Assembly (NCBI GenBank): GCA_050084515.1 | Contig: CM114274.1 | Span: 28,582,001 to 28,646,000 of the forward strand | Direction: 5' to 3' | Length of the DNA stretch: 64,000 nt | Source of the DNA: Blasia pusilla | Lineage: Eukaryota; Marchantiophyta; Marchantiopsida; Blasiales | Shown here: positions 21,729 through 32,548 of the stretch, piece after piece | Layout of the letters: each line of letters begins with the position of its first letter | Position numbering within the stretch: position 1 is the first letter of the stretch | Program-made: the position numbers and the translations under genes | The notes under the pieces: model-generated | Database searches by the model: none | What the model was told of the DNA's origin: nothing | The model's input: the letters and a program-made list of their open reading frames with translations, nothing else

Positions 21729-23220
21729 TAGGTAGTTGAAATGATACTATATTTTGATGCCATTGGGTGAATTTGTAAATATAACATGAAATATAGCATA
21801 TTGAAGTGGATGGATTAAGGAAGTATGTTGCCCAAGTTTGAGCCGGTCAATGTTACAGATATAGCAACGGATGAGACTCTCATCCGATTGGAAATGTATT
21901 GCGTACAGTTATAAATTCTTTGGTACTAGATATTTGTAGATATATACAACATGAATTGTAACATATTGTAGAGAATGGAAGCTAAGATTGCAAGAACTTT
22001 AACATATTGCAGAAAGTGGAAGTCAAAGATTGTGAAGCCATGTGATTCTCACGGATTTTTTTTAATCATCCTGAATTGGAACTTGAGTTCCAATTAATCT
22101 GATATATTCAATGAGGATATTTATTGTCATCTAATGATCGTGCGATGGACTTGTTATGTGACATGTTTGTATAGTTTGTTCTTGTAGAGCTTGTATCCTC
22201 AACGTTGTCATCCTCTAGATTGATTGGAATTGTAGTTCCAAATAGCGTGCTCTTAAGATCCCTACGTCGGAAATAAATGTAGAATCAGAATGTAAGTTTT
22301 GATTGTGTCCCAAACTGCTACGCCCGTTGAACGTCATTTGGAGCCATACTTAGTCTAAGTCCAATTGGATTCTAAGATCCAATTCTGGCTGCAAAAGGCA
22401 TCCGGTAAAGGGTAATCCCCATCCTTGACGAAATCCTTGATTAGAACTGTAGTTCCGAATGGCATGATTATAAGATCCCAATGGGTCGGTAAGAAATGTA
22501 GAATTGGTGCCTAGGTTCTTGATTGTGTTCTAAACTTCCGCGCACGCGGAACGTCATTTGGAGCCATACATAGTCTAAGTCCAATTGAATTCTAAGATCC
22601 AATTCGGCCGTAAAAGGCGTCTGGTAAGTGGAAAATAAAATCTATTAGAACTATAGTTCCGAATGTCCTTTAGTTGGTGGTACTTGTTATTGGGGCTCCC
22701 AAAGAGCTCCTTCCATCGACAATAGTTGGTCTACTGCCAAGGGAACGTTCTAGATTCTTTTAGGATGGGGGGGTTGGGAGCTCCGAGCTCATTTGGAACT
22801 AGAGTTCTGAATGCTTTTGAATTGGCACTTAAGATCCGATTTTGGCACTCGGTGGGAGCTTCTCCAAGGCCGAACCACCACATTCCCCTGCCATTTTTAG
22901 GGCTATCTCGAGTGGTAGAAACCAAATACTTCCGAGTTCATTTGGAACTAGAGTTCCAAACGCCCTTCAATAACCTTCCAGTTGAACTATAGTTCCAAAT
23001 TCCAGTAGGATGTCTTCCAAAGCCCAAACAGCTCCTTTAGTGGGTAATAGTAGGTCTACCCAAAGCAGGACTTTACAGATTCTTTGCGGATGGGGGGAAT
23101 GGGGTTGGGGCGGAGGGTCCATGAGGCCAAGATTATTTGTTTCTTTACTTGAGAATGCGTTGGAATTGGGTCTTAAGCTCCGATTTGGCTGACCAACACA
23201 CAAAACCTTGGCAGAGTCCG
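21729..23220. repeat. Non-coding region with a recurring GGAACT..AGTTCC palindrome
   Basis: Seven imperfect or perfect copies of a GGAACT-NN-AGTTCC-like palindrome occur at about 22,077, 22,224, 22,441, 22,646, 22,794, 22,944 and 22,983. GAACTATAGTTC, an exact palindrome, occurs at about 22,648 and 22,984. Two of the intervals are a diverged direct duplication of about 220 bp (around 22,205-22,400 and 22,430-22,640), each with GAACGTCATTTGGAGCCATA and CTAAGTCCAATTG.ATTC. No gene is visible. Confidence 0.5.
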
Positions 23221-24094
23221 CATTTAATCGTCCGCGCCTCTTTTATTATGAAGTCATGAAATAATTTTGTTTTTGTTGCAAACATTTCTCTGAAGGGTCT
23301 ACGACGACTTCAACCACATCATACGGTAGCCCGATCGCTCTCTCGAGATGTCCAAAGAAACAAGAAAAATAAATAATGTCGACAACATTCTGAACATTTT
23401 AACTTCAAGATCTACTATATAGGTTGTCGGCGACTCAAAGAGACAAATCTGATGTCTTAGTCAGATTTAAATGGACTTAAGTCCTTATTTTACTTCAAGA
23501 AAGTAAAAAATCCATAAATGTTTTAGTTCACCAAGAATGCCAAAATGTGTTTTTGTCACATTATGTTTTCTCATATTTTGCTTGTATTTAAATTTAAGAT
23601 AAGGTTAAAATATGTGAAAGTCAGTTAAAAGGCTTATATGGAAAAATGAGCGACACAATTTTTTTAAAAGAAAAAGAAATCCTTATTTTTTTAAAAAGGA
23701 GTAAAATTATTTTAAAATAATACATCTAAAATTACCGAAGATCTAATCTATTCAAGTAGAAAAATAAAATTTTAAATTATGAGAAATTAAACTCTTATAA
23801 TGGCTAATAAATATGATACCCCAAAAAGTATTCAAAAAAAATTATCTTGCAAAAAATTAATAGCGAGTCCTTGTGTTATTGGCTTTGAAGAATATTAATT
23901 TCTTCTTTTTTTCCAAGCCAAAATTTTTGGAAAATACAAAAAAATCCTTCATAAGTGGACTAGATGTGCGTCAATTTAATTTTTAAGGGAGTTAAAATTT
24001 ACTTAATTTAATTAAATTGCGAAGATTCTCAAATAAAATGCATCTTTTATTGAATAGATCATGTTAGATCAATAGTAGTATTCAAAATAAAAAC

Positions 24095-24121
24095 TTAACT
24101 ACCTTCTTACTAGGTAGTTAA
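24095..24121. repeat. Small hairpin
   Basis: TTAACTACC and GGTAGTTAA, 9 bp each, separated by 9 bases, directly abut the larger hairpin that follows. Confidence 0.5.
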
Positions 24122-24225
24122 ATGGCCACAAGATCTTAATTTTTTTAAATACCATAAAATATATTGTATAATGGTATAAAATATATTTTATGGTATTTAA
24201 AAAAATTAAGATCTTGTGGCCATTT
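24120..24225. repeat. Perfect 46-bp inverted repeat with a 14-bp loop
   Basis: The arm at 24,120-24,165 is the exact reverse complement of 24,180-24,225. The outer end of the arm is AAATGGCCACAAGATC. The lack of any mismatch suggests a recent origin, by insertion of a small foldback element or by template switching. No clear target duplication is visible. Confidence 0.85.
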
Positions 24226-25065
24226 CATCTAAGTCATGTTTCTTATATAGGAGTGGATGACAGTCATACTATTTTATAAATAATACTTTAATATCTGTGC
24301 ATATTAGTACTTTATAAGATTTAGTAATGAGGATATGACTTTACTAGTTTGGTAAGTCAACCAACCAAGTCATAATTTGAGTCAATTTGTACACAACTCA
24401 TTTAATGATGAATCAAACAAACCTTCTTCTTTTTTCACACCATTGTTTGATAGTATAGATAGAAAGCATGAAAATGTTTGCATTTGACTTATTACATTTG
24501 AGGAGGGGATTGTGATATATATTTGTTGTAAATAGATTACAAAGGGAGAGGGGCATGAGGGACCAGGGTGCCTTGAGAATTTTCCCACATGGACAAGTTA
24601 TCAAAGACACCTATTTATCTATGTACAACCTTGCTTTTGAGACAAGGTATACCGGATTGCAATGGGGGAATAGTTTAAGTGAGGTGTTTGGGTGAGGAAC
24701 AATTAGACTCACAAAAATGATGTCCAATGTTCCTTTTGCAAAAAATTAGTTGTACTAAGGTTGACTATGGCGATTAGTTATACCATGGCTTTGGGAGTGG
24801 CCAATTATAAGTAACTATCTAGGAGTGAGAAATCTATGAGCTATTGTTTGAGGATTATAACAAGAATGCGGCCTTGGCATTGGTAAGGAGAAGGTAACGA
24901 AGAGAAAAGCCTGAGCATAAGGCTATGCGTGAATGATGCAAAATCAGAAAAAAATTGTGGACACAAAAAATATGAACACCAACCTGATAGTAACCTTATT
25001 TTATCATTATGGATAATGTTCTCTTTCTTGTTAACCTGGCAGAATTTCAATAATATCTTGGTTAC

Positions 25066-25446
25066 ATGGTAGGTGGTAAGAAAAACCATGCATCCATTGG
25101 GGCCATGGTGAGACTGCCGAGCTGGGACTGGTGCGACTTTCTGAAGAGAAATGGTTTGCTTGTGGAGAAAAAGAAGAAGACAAAGGTAATTTTGGAATGC
25201 AATTATAAGTTAGCGCAGGGGAGAAACGAACTAGGCATAGTAGATGTGTAGTGGAGCATGGCAGAGAGGAGTTTGAACCACAATCTATTTACAATTCTCA
25301 TAAAGGAGAGTGGTTTTAGAGGCTGTCCAAAATATGAAAACTTGATCAGGAATAGAAGTGAGGTGTACACGCTTAATATTATAGTTACACAAAGAATTTT
25401 AAGTGATGCAATGATAGCAAACCTCGGCCCGAGGTTACTTTTTTAG
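25066..25446 (+). other. Unassigned open frames
   Basis: Two consecutive plus-strand frames (25,066-25,251 and 25,258-25,446) with unremarkable composition. I recognise no family and list them only because the stretch lacks other content. A real gene is unlikely. Confidence 0.15.
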
Positions 25447-25749
25447 TAAGAGCATTGATTACAACTATGAAGTTGTATCTTTATGAAATATCGAGAATGT
25501 GGGTTGTCAAAAGTATTGTGGTGAGCTAACTAAGTCGATCTCCACTTGAGATTGATGTTTCATACATGCTTATTTTATGCCACATGAATGGCTGATGCAA
25601 CCATAGCTGAATAAACACACCAAAATAAGATGAAACACTAAGTGGACTGCCAAAAATAATAGACATACTCTGATATACACAACAACATCATATAATGCCT
25701 ACTACTTTGTGTTTGTGTTGCCAAAAAGAACACATAAATTCATCCACTA

Positions 25750-27140
25750 GGGAATACTTAACAACGATTCTAGCTTGGAGATGTGATGAGCAAGTTTGCT
25801 ATTGTCGGGGTACATTGGACAAAAATGGGCAAGAAGTAGCTGGTTTTTGGTAGTGAAGTCATTGATCCTCTCCTAAAGAGTAAGGATAGTACCAATGTTT
25901 ATCGCCTGATCTTTACTAACATGCTGCAACATCTGGTGTAATATTTTGTTTTGTGCTTCACACTTTTGAAGTCGCTTTTCCATTAACTCTATGTTGTCAA
26001 TAGCTGCATTGAACACAGATAAGGGTACCATGGCTGAGGAAGTGGCCTTTTTAGGATGGTTAGGCTAACTCTCTATTTCCCTAAGAATAGCTGCCTTCTT
26101 GAACTATGGGGCGTAACAACCCCCTTCGCCGGTGAACGGGAGTCGCTCATAGCAGAGTCCGTGCGTCTGTGTTTCTACAAGCAGAAGATTTTTCCACAAG
26201 TCATGATAAGTAAAGTGTATGAGTAATACATCAAGAAAGCACAAGGTAATGGACATGCATGCATGAGGATAATTGTTGTGGGAAATAATTCATTAATGAT
26301 CCTTAAAGTATAGAAATAAAGGCACACCAAATGATGTAAAATGAGTAAGTTGGCACATTGTTGGTGGAAGAGAGACTATAGATATGGCTACTAAGATGGA
26401 AATGGCTCCAAGTGGTCAGCGTTAGTGCTACTATGTTGTTCAGTATCAGGGGTGGCGAAAAGTGTGCCATCTTCTCTTGCATCCCGTAGGCGGGCCAAAA
26501 AGTGGGTTGCCTTACTAGACGATAAGTCCACTATCATTTCCAAGGGGAGTTTCATTAGCACCTATAGTTCCTGGAACTGGTCCGCCTTAATACCATGTGT
26601 AAGTTGGGAAAAATGTAATACGGTCTGCTGCCTTGTGAGCTACATCTTGTCAGAATGGATGCCCTTGTATGTCACGACCTCGTTTTGCATTCCAGCTTGG
26701 TAACAGACGGTGACTGCTAAGTGTAGTTGAAAAAGTAAGTATAAGTATAACATAATGAAATACACATTTCATTCATAAATTACAAAAAATTGAGTACTTG
26801 TAGTAAGTGGCTATTTTTTTAGATCCCAGAGTGATGTTTCCCACACCTTACGCTCATCAATCAAACGACTCATTTGGCGATTGGAGATGTCACCCCCCTT
26901 GAAGTGTGACTGATCGAGAGCTAGATTCATATTGTCCAAAATCATCTTGGCAAAATCAATGTAGGACCTTGGCACATGAATCAAACTTGTCAGCAAGTGG
27001 TTATTTACTAACTCAGTGTATGGACAAAGAGATGATTGCTTACAAACCTGACTTGTGTTATGTGCATGCTGATCGGGTTGGCAGAAGACAACATTTGTTG
27101 GCGTAGCGTTGCGTTGATCACTTGAGCTCCTATCACTCAA
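25750..27140 (-). pseudogene. Unassigned decayed coding sequence downstream of the Helitron helicase
   Basis: The minus strand holds three coding-like pieces. 27,140-26,811 includes SYIDFAKMILDNM and RQMSRLIDERKVWE. About 26,703-26,425 has ATHFLARLRDARED. About 26,030-25,860 has a helical, coiled-coil-like run beginning MVPLSVFNAAIDNIELMEKR, followed by a stop. Stops interrupt the second and third. They lie on the same strand as, and beyond, the Helitron helicase, so could be an accessory element gene or captured host sequence. The product is not recognised. Confidence 0.3.
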
Positions 27141-27337
27141 GAAAACTATTCTTGTATGTTGCTCAGACTAGACAGTCATTCCTTGACTCTTATATCCTGT
27201 CATGGCGTAGCCAAGTAATAGGGGATTTTTTTTCTGTGGTACTTTTTATCAAGGCCGTACCTAAGAGTGCAAAATTTTGTACGAGTAATGCGAATATGTT
27301 TGTTATTAGACTGTAGTTTTACAATAATGAATGTCAT

Positions 27338-28615
27338 CTAATCAGACGTATAGATGCAATCAATGATGAAAGAAAATGCACCATTAACTGCTTGATTAAC
27401 AATATCAATGTTTGATGTTAACATCACCTTACAACCAATTGCAAGAATTTGAATTTGGTGGAAATCTGAGTCATGCACCCAATGATGGAATTGTGGGTCA
27501 AAAGGTGCATCTGACATAATGTGAACAGGAGTTATATCCGCATCGCCAAAGAACCTTTGGAGAGCAATAAAGTTAAAAAGGTGGACATTAGAGCGGTGTG
27601 AACAAATTATATGTGTATCTTCATTGAGGAAATCAATCGTTGCATTTTCATCAATGAAGCAAGATGCTAGATGTGCATCTATGTTTTCTTGGGCTGGTAA
27701 AGCAAGCCTTAACCTTGACAGGAAATTTAGAAATGGAATGTTGCTGCTATGTTGCAGCCCGACAAAGAGTTGGAAACAAGTCATTGTGGCATAAAATGGT
27801 AAGGAAGAGATGTGGCAGAGTAAGCATAGTGTAGATGAGTCGTGACAACATACAATGGGCAATTAGCAAAGGTCGCCAACCAGCAAAACTAATTTCTGTG
27901 AAAAAGGATTGGAACTTGACCTTGCAGAAACTTAGTAGAGCCTCATTGCAATAATCTGCAACAACCGGGGAGTCAACATAGAACATTCATCTATAACTAC
28001 GATAGAGGTATTTCTCAGGCGGCTATACTGATTAGAAGATGCATGCATTGACGGCAAGTCACCTTTAATTGGTACTGCAAAAGCAGAGAGCACGGTTGTT
28101 TCTAAGGCATGAAGACGTACAACTGCGATTGCAGTGGTTGTAGTCAACAATGATACTATTGAGTTGGATTCCCAATAGGTACGCATGAAATTGATGAAGA
28201 ACGTTTTACCACAGTCCGGGAGGCCAGTGAGAATGGCAAGACCACATGTCATTGAGCTTAATTGTTGAAAAAGGTGGAGTTGTTCTGTGGTAAGCATGTC
28301 AAGGGAGGGGGTATAAGGTGTTGCTTCACAATTGACATCATGTAGGCTGTTTTCTAAACCTTCACTAGATGCATACATAGTAGGAGAGATATCAAATTGG
28401 AGGCTAGGCTTGAGAAAATCCAAAACTTTTGATATGATCTCGCTAGCATGTACTTCGCTATAGAGGTGTGCTCCAACATGCTTCTTAATTTCTTTTGCAA
28501 TGGATGATGTATCTTCAAAAATCTTTTGATGTATGCACTGGTGTAAATAGGACCACTCAGGAGAGGAGACATTGGGAAGCTCAAATTCAGACCTGAATGT
28601 AATAGTTTTCAACAA
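27338..28615 (-). pseudogene. Helitron PIF1-type helicase
   Basis: 28,615-27,932 carries a P-loop (GLPDCGKT) after MLTTEQLHLFQQL, and a Walker B (VVIDECSML). The following frame (27,862-27,338) includes ICSHRSNV and ends with the PIF1 C-terminal signature (IGCKVMLTSNIDI..AVNGAF). The enzyme would unwind DNA 5-prime to 3-prime during rolling-circle transposition. In the P-loop, the second conserved glycine (GxxGxGKT) is D, which should damage nucleotide binding. The two parts are in different frames, so the gene is broken. Confidence 0.85.
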
Positions 28616-30087
28616 TATACTGTAAAAAAAATTTCATTCCATTGATGTGAGGGATGGTGCTCACTGAATCTGCCTATCTGACTTGTCTTGTACACCATAT
28701 TACCTATGTGATCGAAACCAATAAGGTCAGTGTGGCATGCCGACTTAGTTTTGAGCACTTCATTGTAAGTCCAGAACTGGATACACGTTAAATCATAGAG
28801 ATAATCTGGCTTGTGGCAATAAAGTATTGTCGGGTGGATACACAAATTTTTTAGAGTTTTTGTAAAGGGTTGTGCGGGAATGAAGGGGGCTAGAGTCAAT
28901 GTAGTCAACACCTTGAGACCTCTAAATCATTGGTATTCTCAACGCTGTCAAGGCAGCTTCAGTAGAGGACACATATTTGTTAATTACTAGGCTTGATATC
29001 AATTTGAGCCGCATCTCATCAAGAGTATCAAGGCCAAGGTATTTTGCATTTTGAGTAGTAATATTGAGGGTTCCTTGTGGTTCACACTTTAAAGCATATT
29101 TAAGTAGGTAGAAAGACCATTGGACATTTTTTACCCGTGGAAAATTCATGTGCGCCCCCCAGAGTAATAGAAAAGTTGGATGGTAGGCAATGACATTTCG
29201 ATGGTAGCTACCAAGTCTGTAGTATATCCATTTGAGGGTAGTGGGATCTATAGCCAGTTTTAGCTGGTAACAAGGTGGGGACGAGAAACCCATTTGACAA
29301 TATGGCACATGGTGTGCACCGCTTTTCAGACATAGTGGAGACACCTTGCCTACAAGTGTGTCTCTGTTAGGTCTTGACATATTGTTGGAGTTTAGCTAAC
29401 TGGTAGCTGCAATTTTGGGGCAACTATAGTGCAGGTGTTGTGCTAGGAATATAGCAGCATATTTTACTTGTTACTTGATTAACATCATCTGGCTGTAACC
29501 AGAGGATGATGTGGCAATGCACGCTTCCACTATTTTGCAACTCATATTTGACTAGGTAGTTGTTTACAGGACCAAGGATTTGAGGGCTTCCGAGTATGTA
29601 GTTGCGGAAAATTTTTCAAAGCGGGTATGGAATAGGAAAACACACTCTACAGGGGCATCCCTCCACGAAAAGTTAGAGTTGAACTTCTTAATAACTTGCT
29701 CAATATCGCCAAGTTTAGGCCACCTTGTCTTTGGAACTTCATCAGAGGGTCAAAGTTAAAAAAAAGTCAGGCATCCCCCATTTGCTTACCATTGCTTTTA
29801 GGTCACAAAGGTGGCGATGATGCCAGGATGGACTACCTAGGATATAGGAACTCAAGCTGTATTTACACAATTGAGAATACAACTGCTCATCTGGAAGATA
29901 AGGCTGCTTTTTTCTCAACTGCTCAAGTTCTGGGTTTGAAATACACGTGCAAACAGAAGATGCAAGAGCAATAGATTGTCTAATTTGGTGCATAACAAGC
30001 ATGTAAGGCTTATAGAGTGTAAAGATACTGAACAATTTCTTTATACGTGCCCGAATATAATCAACAAATGTTGTGCTGCCATTGAAA
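28609..30087 (-). pseudogene. Helitron Rep (HUH/Y2 endonuclease), C-terminal portion
   Basis: From 30,087 downward on the minus strand: GSPSWHHRHLCDLKAMVSKW and then FFLTLT form the Rep N-part signature. The HUH motif reads HCHIILW, with its histidine codons at 29,519-29,511. Then come YHPTFLLLWGAHMNFPRV and the two catalytic tyrosines in YLLKYALK (29,110-29,096). A spacer like that of other Helitrons follows (LGLDTLDEMRLKL, EAALTALRIPMI). Rep nicks and religates DNA at the element ends. Frames change several times between 29,740 and 29,380, so the copy is inactive. Its upstream part lies beyond the inserted 18 kb element, at 48.4-49.0 kb. Confidence 0.9.
30079..30087. repeat. 9-bp target-site duplication, left copy (CCATTGAAA)
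   Basis: CCATTGAAA occurs here at the point where Helitron sequence stops, and again at 48,381-48,389 where Helitron sequence resumes. A 9-bp duplication is what Mutator-like elements make. Confidence 0.75.
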
Positions 30088-30482
30088 GAGGTGCGGTAAG
30101 AGGAGAGCAACAGAGGAAGAGAGGAGAGAGGAAACTACCTTCAACCGAAAGAGATACTTTTTTTTTAAGAGAGTTTCCGTAGGGATGAAGAGAGAAAACT
30201 TTTTGTGTGATTTATTTTGCACTTTTTTGCTCAGTTATTAAGCAGTCCCACATTTTTTTTTCCTCTTCCATATTTTGGCAACCCATGTGAGTCCGACGAG
30301 TTGCAAATTGCACAAAATTTAGAAAAGTGAAAAATCAGTGGAATCATAAGTGTATAACCAATCACTTTTTCCGTCCAAGGTCTGGAAAAAATCTATCATT
30401 TGCCCTGGGCAAAATAGAGTTGAAGCTCAAAGTGAAGGTTCTGGAAAAATGAAAGTAAAATCTAAAACCTCATTTTGCATCC

Positions 30483-31984
30483 TCAAATTGGTTTATTTAA
30501 AATACTTCGCACTTCTTTGAGGGACATAATTGGTTGGTGGATTCCTACTCCTACCTCCGACTCTCTTGAAACTACCAGCAACACATAGTACATGTGCTTA
30601 CAAGGGAAATACCTTTTGCCACTTGTCTCTTTTTGGACAAAGTCATCACATGAACATATGGGAAAGCAGCAGATGTGCACCACATACACCCCTGTGACAC
30701 TTGAATTTATTGTGTTGTTCCTGACCCAATACATCCTTCCTATTCCATTGCCACTCAAGACATCTTTCGTGGCAATGATCTCCATTTTTGCCTCTCGATC
30801 TAATGCAATTCGCTTTGCTCTCTCCACCGTTGGCCTACACATTTTGTTTCTCTTCACCCCATTTCTAGACTCAAAGAGAAATAATGGATTGAGATCATCC
30901 ACCTTCTCCGCGTACATGTTGACATCAATCTTGGGTTGAATACAAAATGCGAAGGTCTCTGTAATGCAAACATGCTCCAAACTTCCTCCGTCTACGAGTC
31001 TGAAACCGACACTTGTAAGATTGTCTACTTCGTCTTGAGTGCAATTCGTACCTACGTCGATGGGCCAAATCGTGCGGGTATTCCCTAGAGCTCCAATGGC
31101 AGCCGGATAAGACTTCCGAAAAGTGCAAGTTTCATTTGGGAAGAAGAAGTACTTCAATTGATCCCGGGTCCTGGTGAAACGATCAAAGGTTTTGAGTCCC
31201 CAAAACCCAAGCAGTGGTCGTCCAATCCTTGTACAATTCTTATTTAGGAAAGTGCCGCATGCTCTCCTAATGCCATCAGATCCTGCCCTGCAAGTGGGTT
31301 CACGTCCGGGGTTGCTCCGAGATATATGCCACCATTTTAGGTTGCAATCCACCTCCATGACAGGAATCCCATATTGTTGAACCATCCCAACGACCGGATG
31401 TTGCAAACTTCTAGCAACGGAGGGCTTTTGAAATAAAACATTCACTGATTTTGGAGAAGTTACTCCATCACGGATTTGGGAGCGGTCCGGGGTCCCTGAA
31501 TACCTGGGCGGCGTAATTTCTTCATCCAAATCAATCACCGGATTCGTTCCTCGATGCTGCCTCTTCACGTGCCTGAAGTCAAGATACTTGTCTGGTCTCC
31601 ACGAGTCTCGCTCGGACTGCTCTACCACCATCTGTATGGGACATCTTGAAACCCGCCCACGAATATCCCCACCAATGTGTACGTCTTGCTCGAGGGGAGT
31701 TCCTACTATGCACCGGTTGAAGGCTTCCACATAGAGTTTTTCATCACCAGATCTCACAGCCGCCCTGACATAAAGCTCATAGATCGAAGGCCCCCTTCCT
31801 TTTGTTATGCCTTTTGTGAGGAAGATATGGGATGCTGCAGATTGTAGCATTGCTCTTGCCTGATCTTGTTGGCATGCCTCCACAAGTGAAATTCGTTGGC
31901 ATGCTTGTGATGACCTCTAGGAGGAATGAACACTTTCTGCTCCACTTGTGTTGGGGCACAGGGAATTTTCATGAATGTTCAATC
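30483..31984 (-). CDS. MULE-like transposase, C-terminal exon with SWIM zinc finger
   Basis: A clean 466-codon frame (31,883-30,483), probably starting at a splice acceptor near 31,985 (TTGCAG before the exon). It has conserved cysteines (C197..C209, C216) and, near the C-terminus, a SWIM finger: C410 and C412 in CSC, and C428, H430 in PCKH (30,656-30,594). SWIM fingers are a standard C-terminal module of Mutator-like transposases and related host proteins, and bind DNA or protein. A near-identical copy lies at 35,965-37,097. The catalytic part is in the preceding exons (34.3-32.5 kb). The long intact frame suggests recent activity, although the upstream exons are damaged. Confidence 0.8.
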
Positions 31985-32548
31985 CCTGCAACGACGGCAA
32001 TGTGAGAAGGGAATGAAAATAGCTGAGAAGTCAAAGAAATAAGCTACCTGTCTGAGCCAGACTGGTTGCAAGGCCGAGGCATCCCATGAATGACTCTGCG
32101 ACTCGTCGGGTCCCGACGTGTTCAACCAGTCCCATGTTGAACGACTTCTACAACCCGTCCGATTCCGAGAGGTTGCAAGAACCTTTGGCCACTCCGGGCT
32201 AGAATTCCAAGTGCAAGTCATCCGAAACCCATCCCGGTCGAACTATTTGCAGGCCTTGTATACATGCAACTTGCATACTTGTATACGGGTTGCACCAAAA
32301 TTCTTGAAGCAACCTGTCGGTTTCTGACTGGTTGCACACTGAGGCAACCCGTCTGTTTCCGACGGGTTGCACACTTTGGCAACCCGTGTGTTTCCGACGG
32401 GTTGCACACTCGGGCAACCCGTCGCATCCGACAAGTTGCTTGGTTTCGTTAGTTTGAGATCCCTATAGCTCCCACGCTTCTCAACTTGAGCTGCAACTTT
32501 TCAAACAATTCTCAACGTGAGCTTGACAAGACGAAATAGTGAACTCAC
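31985..32548 (-). other. Transposase intron with palindromes
   Basis: The donor GGCAG/GTGAGT (first intron base 32,548) and an acceptor TTGCAG near 31,985 bound a 0.56 kb intron of the transposase gene. It contains a cluster of the CAACCCGTCGG-type palindrome (see 32,142-32,438), as do introns of the neighbouring methyltransferase-like gene. Confidence 0.6.
32142..32438. repeat. Palindrome cluster in transposase intron
   Basis: Copies begin near 32,151, 32,309, 32,344, 32,379 and 32,414. The last four are spaced 35 bp, so they form a compact tandem array of diverged 25-bp palindromes with GTTTCCGAC centres. Confidence 0.75.

Larger units (their letters stand above)
23221..25060. other. AT-rich non-coding DNA
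   Basis: Strongly AT-rich sequence with A- and T-runs and no coding signal on either strand. It contains the hairpins listed separately at 24,095-24,225. Confidence 0.6.
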
